A stretch of 62,227 bases of DNA. Source: Selenomonas sp. oral taxon 892 str. F0426 (lineage in GTDB: Bacteria; Bacillota; Negativicutes; Selenomonadales; Selenomonadaceae). Made by a program: the position numbers and the translations under genes. Where the stretch lies: assembly GCF_000468035.1 (NCBI RefSeq), contig NZ_KI260540.1, forward strand, positions 138,649 to 200,875. The letters are read 5' to 3'. Below the pieces are notes generated by a model. The model saw only the letters and a list, made by a program, of their open reading frames with translations. It ran no database searches and was not told where the DNA came from. Shown here in pieces: positions 58,936 to 62,227 of this stretch; within the stretch, counting starts at the first letter, position 1, and each line of letters begins with the position of its first letter.

Positions 58936-61167
58936 TCAGAATTCATACGTGAGACCGAGCCAGTAGCTGCGGCGGGCCATATAGGAGCCGCCGGCAATGC
59001 CGTCGGCATCGAGATCATCGTAGTAGACGCTGTACCGCGTCCCATCCGCTGCGGCTGCCGATCGGTCGAAGTCACGATTCAGCAGGTTGTTCACGACAAA
59101 CTGCACAGAGAGTCCGTCCTTCAGCTTGTGCGTCGCGCCCATGTTGAGAACAGTGAACGGCCGATAGGTCGAGGCAAGCCCTGCCGCCTGTTTCGAGCGG
59201 TACATGCCGCTGCGGTACTGCGCAGTCATCCAGACATCCGTTGTCCCCGTCGGTGACCAGTCAAGCCGCAGATTAACCGCCTGCTTTGGTGTGGAGCGCA
59301 GGGGCTGACCCATGTTATGCCCGCTCTTAATCTGACTCGTGAGGAATGTCCAGTTCAGCCCCGCCGAGAGTTTCGGCGAGAGCGTAAACTTCGCTCCCAG
59401 TTCTGCGCCATGAATGCGTGCCTTGCCGACGTTTTCATATGTGCGGACGGCGCCGACCCCAACGATATTCACGGCATCGCTGAGATCAATCTTGTTCTTG
59501 AAATCTGTATGGAAGAATGTCAGATGCGCATCCGTTCCGTGGTCACTTTGATAGTAGAGCCCGAGCTCCTGCGTCGTTGACTTCTCCGGCTTCAGTCCCG
59601 TATTGCCGCGATAGATTTCGCCCGTAATGTTCAGATGGATATCCACGGGCGCGGCCTGGAGCATCGTCGGTGCCTTGTAGCCTGTAGCGATGCCGCCCTT
59701 CACAGTGAAATGACGGTTTGGCATGTAGATAAGATAGCCGCGCGGGCTGAGATTATCGTCATAGTCCTCAGGATGATCGTAGCGCAGACCGTAGGTAAAG
59801 ACGAGCTTCTTTGAGAGTGACCACGTATCCTCACCGAAGAGCGCCCAACTCGTACGCGAGAGGCTTCCGTTATCGTTCGAGCTGCGCTGACGCATCATCT
59901 GAGCGAACATGGGCGGAGCAAAGCCCCTCGGCGCGATCGTGCGGCGCAGGTGATAGTCCACTGATTCGCGCTGCCAGCGCGCTCCTACGGCGAGCATGTG
60001 ATCGTCTCCGAGCGGTGTCACATACTTTGTGTCGAACGTAACAAAATCATTTTTCACATTGTTGCGGATTTCCGATCTGATCGGAATACGGAGCGGCAGG
60101 AAGGACGGACGTGCCTCCCCAGCCATATCCGAATCGAGGTGCATCTCGTTGCGCAGGAGGGAGAACGTGTTCGTCCATGTACCCTCCTTGCCGATCCTAT
60201 TTTCCGCGCCAAGTACGACCTTCGTGCGGTCAAACCGCTGTGCCACATCACCGTTCATCTGCATCACCGCTCTCGCATTCGGCGGTGCAGGCGGAGAGGG
60301 CGGCCGCATCTGCCCGCGCTGCGCAAAATCTCCGTCGCGCATATTCTGGCCGCGATCGACATCGAGGAAGTAGCTGTGTCCCTCGGCGGGCGTATAGGTC
60401 AGGCGCGTGCCGAGATTCCAGTTGTCGTAGTCACGCCGCTCCTTGTCGATTCCAAATGCCGACGCGCCGCGCTTTAGGTAGCTGCCGCGCACCTGGAGGC
60501 CAACCTTCTCCTTCGTGATAGGCCCTGCGGCATTAAACGAATACTTCATCGTATTTGACTTATTGTCCGTCGTCTCAAGGAGACTGCCCACGGAGACTGT
60601 TCCGTGGAACGCATCGGTCACCTTCTTTGTGATGATGTTGATGACGCCGCCCATCGCATCCGAGCCGTAGAGCGTCGACATCGGGCCGCGCACGACCTCA
60701 ATGCGCTCAATCTGAGTCGGTGCAGGAAGACTCGTATTTGCGAGCTGGTTAAAGCTGCGCATCATCCCGCCCGCAATGCCCGGCCCTGACTGCGCCACCC
60801 CATCCACAAGAATGAGCGTGTGCGCATCGCTCATGCCGCGGATCGAGACAGCGGGCGTATCAAAGCGCCCCGTCGCGCCAAAGGTATCAATCCCCTCAAT
60901 CGTATCGAGCACCTGCCGCAGATCGGTGTATCCGCGCCGCATGATCTCGTCCGACTTGATCACCGTAATGCTTGCAGGTGCAAATCGCGGATCTTCCTCA
61001 AAGCCCGATGCCGTCACAACGACCGCATCTGTTTCATATGTCGGCCTGTGTGAAGTTGTTGCCGTTTTATCCGGTCCCTGTACGGCTTCTGCATGCACAA
61101 TGCTTGACAATCCGGAGGCTGCAAGCGCGACAGCCGCCGCAAGCGTTCTTTTCTCTCTCAATCGCAT
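58936..61167 (-). CDS. TonB-dependent outer-membrane receptor 3 (FepA/CirA-like)
   Basis: 743 residues from the ATG after GGAGGA. A signal peptide ends near VHAEA. The TonB box and plug show TDAVVVTASGFEEDPRFAPA then ITVIKSDEIMRRGYTDLRQV, RIEVVRGPMSTLYGSDAMGG and GVINIITKK. The barrel ends in YWLGLTYEF. The plug resembles catecholate siderophore receptors. No ABC system adjoins; it might be served by one of the two elsewhere in the window. A methyltransferase gene lies 70 bp upstream on the same strand, so both may form one transcript. Confidence 0.93.
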   Translation of the reverse strand: MRLREKRTLAAAVALAASGLSSIVHAEAVQGPDKTATTSHRPTYETDAVVVTASGFEEDPRFAPASITVIKSDEIMRRGYTDLRQVLDTIEGIDTFGATGRFDTPAVSIRGMSDAHTLILVDGVAQSGPGIAGGMMRSFNQLANTSLPAPTQIERIEVVRGPMSTLYGSDAMGGVINIITKKVTDAFHGTVSVGSLLETTDNKSNTMKYSFNAAGPITKEKVGLQVRGSYLKRGASAFGIDKERRDYDNWNLGTRLTYTPAEGHSYFLDVDRGQNMRDGDFAQRGQMRPPSPPAPPNARAVMQMNGDVAQRFDRTKVVLGAENRIGKEGTWTNTFSLLRNEMHLDSDMAGEARPSFLPLRIPIRSEIRNNVKNDFVTFDTKYVTPLGDDHMLAVGARWQRESVDYHLRRTIAPRGFAPPMFAQMMRQRSSNDNGSLSRTSWALFGEDTWSLSKKLVFTYGLRYDHPEDYDDNLSPRGYLIYMPNRHFTVKGGIATGYKAPTMLQAAPVDIHLNITGEIYRGNTGLKPEKSTTQELGLYYQSDHGTDAHLTFFHTDFKNKIDLSDAVNIVGVGAVRTYENVGKARIHGAELGAKFTLSPKLSAGLNWTFLTSQIKSGHNMGQPLRSTPKQAVNLRLDWSPTGTTDVWMTAQYRSGMYRSKQAAGLASTYRPFTVLNMGATHKLKDGLSVQFVVNNLLNRDFDRSAAAADGTRYSVYYDDLDADGIAGGSYMARRSYWLGLTYEF

Positions 61168-61237
61168 GATCGTTCCTCCTCGTCCATAAAGCCAGTCATT
61201 GCCTTCGCCCGCTCTCCCCAAAAGGCGAAGCCTGCCC

Positions 61238-62008
61238 TTACTTTCTGCTCACGACCGCGATATACGAGAACTCCTTGTTGTGATCGAAGAAGAAGTTGAA
61301 CATCTTGCGGAAGCGGTCGAGGTTCTCCGTCCGAAGGCCGTTGCGGATGATCTTCATCGCACCGTCAAAGCCCTCATCGCGCACAAGTCCCGCGGGATCG
61401 AGGAGCGTCATGTCGCCCGTCTGCACCTCGATGGTAAAGCCCGCATCGCGGAAGAGTTTCTCCCAGAGTGCATGCGGGAGCGGATCGACATTCACATTGA
61501 TCGCACGCGAGATCCCCGCACGCAGCTCCGTCGCCTCCCCCTCATCCGCCACGCGCAGCGCGACATCGTGCGTGAGGAGGACGCCGCCCGGTTTCAGCAC
61601 GCGATAGTATTCGGCGATCGCCTTCGCCTTGTTCTCGCGCGGCAGCATTGTAAGCATCGCCTCGTTAATGACGACATCAAACGACGCATCGGGGAAGGGC
61701 AGCGCCAGTGCATTCCCCTCCACCACGTCGATCACATCGCCAAGCCCGTGCTTTTCGATGTTCGCACGCGCCTTCTCAAGTGCGGCCGGGTTCATATCGA
61801 GTCCCGTGATGCAGCAGCCATACTGCTCCGCGAGCGCCACCATCGTCGTCCCCATATTGCACGCCACCTCAAGTACGCGCGTATCCGCCGTAAAGTCAGC
61901 ATGGCCGAGCAGCCACTCCGTAGCCTCTCGTCCGCCTGGACGCAGCCGCGTCTTGCCAAGCCGTGCAAGGAATTCGTGTCCTGGTTCATGCTTCTTCTCT
62001 TCTGGCAT
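61238..62008 (-). CDS. SAM-dependent class I methyltransferase
   Basis: 256 residues from the ATG after GGGAG (an earlier ATG lacks spacing). Motif I is VLEVACNMGTTMVALAEQYG, followed by the acidic loop GLDMNPAALEKA and the motif ASFDVVINEAMLTMLP. Motif YYRVLKPGGVLLTHD follows. The substrate is a small molecule or lipid by resemblance to UbiE/Cfa-related forms, but it cannot be assigned. Being placed directly before a TonB receptor, it might modify a metal chelate or a haem product; this is a guess from position. Confidence 0.85.
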   Translation of the reverse strand: MPEEKKHEPGHEFLARLGKTRLRPGGREATEWLLGHADFTADTRVLEVACNMGTTMVALAEQYGCCITGLDMNPAALEKARANIEKHGLGDVIDVVEGNALALPFPDASFDVVINEAMLTMLPRENKAKAIAEYYRVLKPGGVLLTHDVALRVADEGEATELRAGISRAINVNVDPLPHALWEKLFRDAGFTIEVQTGDMTLLDPAGLVRDEGFDGAMKIIRNGLRTENLDRFRKMFNFFFDHNKEFSYIAVVSRK

Positions 62009-62111
62009 TGTAATCGCTCCCATCTATATGATTGAAAACATCTATCATCAATGAGATTAGTATAGATGAGAATGCCTCGCGATTCTGTTGCAAGAGTCAC
62101 AGGTGAAAAAA

Positions 62112-62142
62112 TGCATAAAAAAAGAAGGGGCAAATGCCCCTT
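62112..62142 (-). terminator. Terminator of a minus-strand gene outside the window
   Basis: AAGGGGCAT/ATGCCCCTT stem with TTCTTTTTTT on the minus strand. Since no gene is upstream of it in the window, it must end a transcript entering from the right. Confidence 0.75.
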
Positions 62143-62177
62143 GTGTGTGCCGTCCCCTTATGCAGATTATGCTCTAT

Positions 62178-62227
62178 AAGCCTCCCCCGTCGGAACGGGG
62201 GAGGCTAGGATTATGGCATCTTAGCTT
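62178..62227. repeat. Composite repeat, cut by the window edge
   Basis: AGCCTCCCCCGTCGG / ACGGGGGAGGCT hairpin core followed by the linker AGGATTATGGCATCTTAGCTT, nearly identical to positions 5409-5444. The rest (module B) would lie beyond the edge. Confidence 0.85.

Noticed and set aside
1971-62227. The GC-rich repeats as a CRISPR array
   Set aside because: Copies are kilobases apart, change orientation, and have no regular spacers or cas genes nearby.

Overview
The window looks like a chromosomal piece of a diderm Firmicute of the Negativicutes, most probably Selenomonas or a close relative. The basis is the mix of gene types: an SLH-domain OmpM-type porin, three TonB-dependent receptors and several CsgG/LPP20-type exported proteins, all needing an outer membrane, alongside Firmicute-like enzymes (malolactic-type enzyme, DpaL, AzlCD) and strong AGGAGG ribosome sites. 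GC is high throughout except for one AT-rich island near 26.3-27.4 kb. The species assignment is an inference from gene content; no rRNA is present.

Layout. 0-5.3 kb: tail of a membrane protein, a double TPM-domain protein, an exported protein, a small membrane protein, an HTH regulator with a VWA protein, and an Ogt methyltransferase. 5.5-12.3 kb: a hotdog thioesterase, two tandem DXS-like paralogues, tRNA-Ala(CGC), a PNPOx-like flavoprotein, an aldehyde dehydrogenase and an RsiV-like exported protein. 13.1-17.9 kb: a four-gene metal-chelate import operon (permease, ATPase, binding protein, TonB receptor). 18.6-20.5 kb: sirtuin, EamA transporter, tRNA-Thr(CGT). 20.7-26.0 kb: exported FlgT/LPP20-like proteins, a DUF3829 lipoprotein and a CsgG-like protein. 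26.0-27.4 kb: a degraded AT-rich island with an IS3 remnant, an MNT/HEPN module cut by a 161-bp MITE, and a pyrimidine-dimer glycosylase-like gene. 27.5-33.6 kb: DpaL, OmpM porin, a frameshifted esterase, a malolactic-type enzyme and a small acetyltransferase.

33.7-41.5 kb on the minus strand holds the most striking arrangement. A LysR regulator overlaps a divergent nitrogenase-component-1-like protein, followed after 86 bp by a TonB receptor, a binding lipoprotein, a permease and an ATPase. Together they suggest a regulated metal or metal-cofactor acquisition locus. 41.7-44.3 kb is a CopA copper ATPase whose C-terminus carries a complete CopZ-like chaperone domain with its own ribosome site. 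45.1-49.9 kb: AzlCD, then a DUF4178 / DUF350 / YjfM-like / glutathionylspermidine-synthase-like operon. 50.0-53.8 kb: a tightly overlapping five-gene operon of exported proteins with CsgG-like members at its head, middle and end. 54.0-62.0 kb: PanF-type symporter with its small DUF997 partner, a chemoreceptor, a PHP-domain phosphatase, a third TonB receptor and a methyltransferase.

Two families of non-coding repeats run through the window. One is a GC-rich composite of two hairpin modules (about 211 bp when complete, with inverted GGGGTGTTGCA-like ends) found at seven places. The other is a 161-bp MITE with GGAATC termini found twice, plus shorter pieces of its ends elsewhere.
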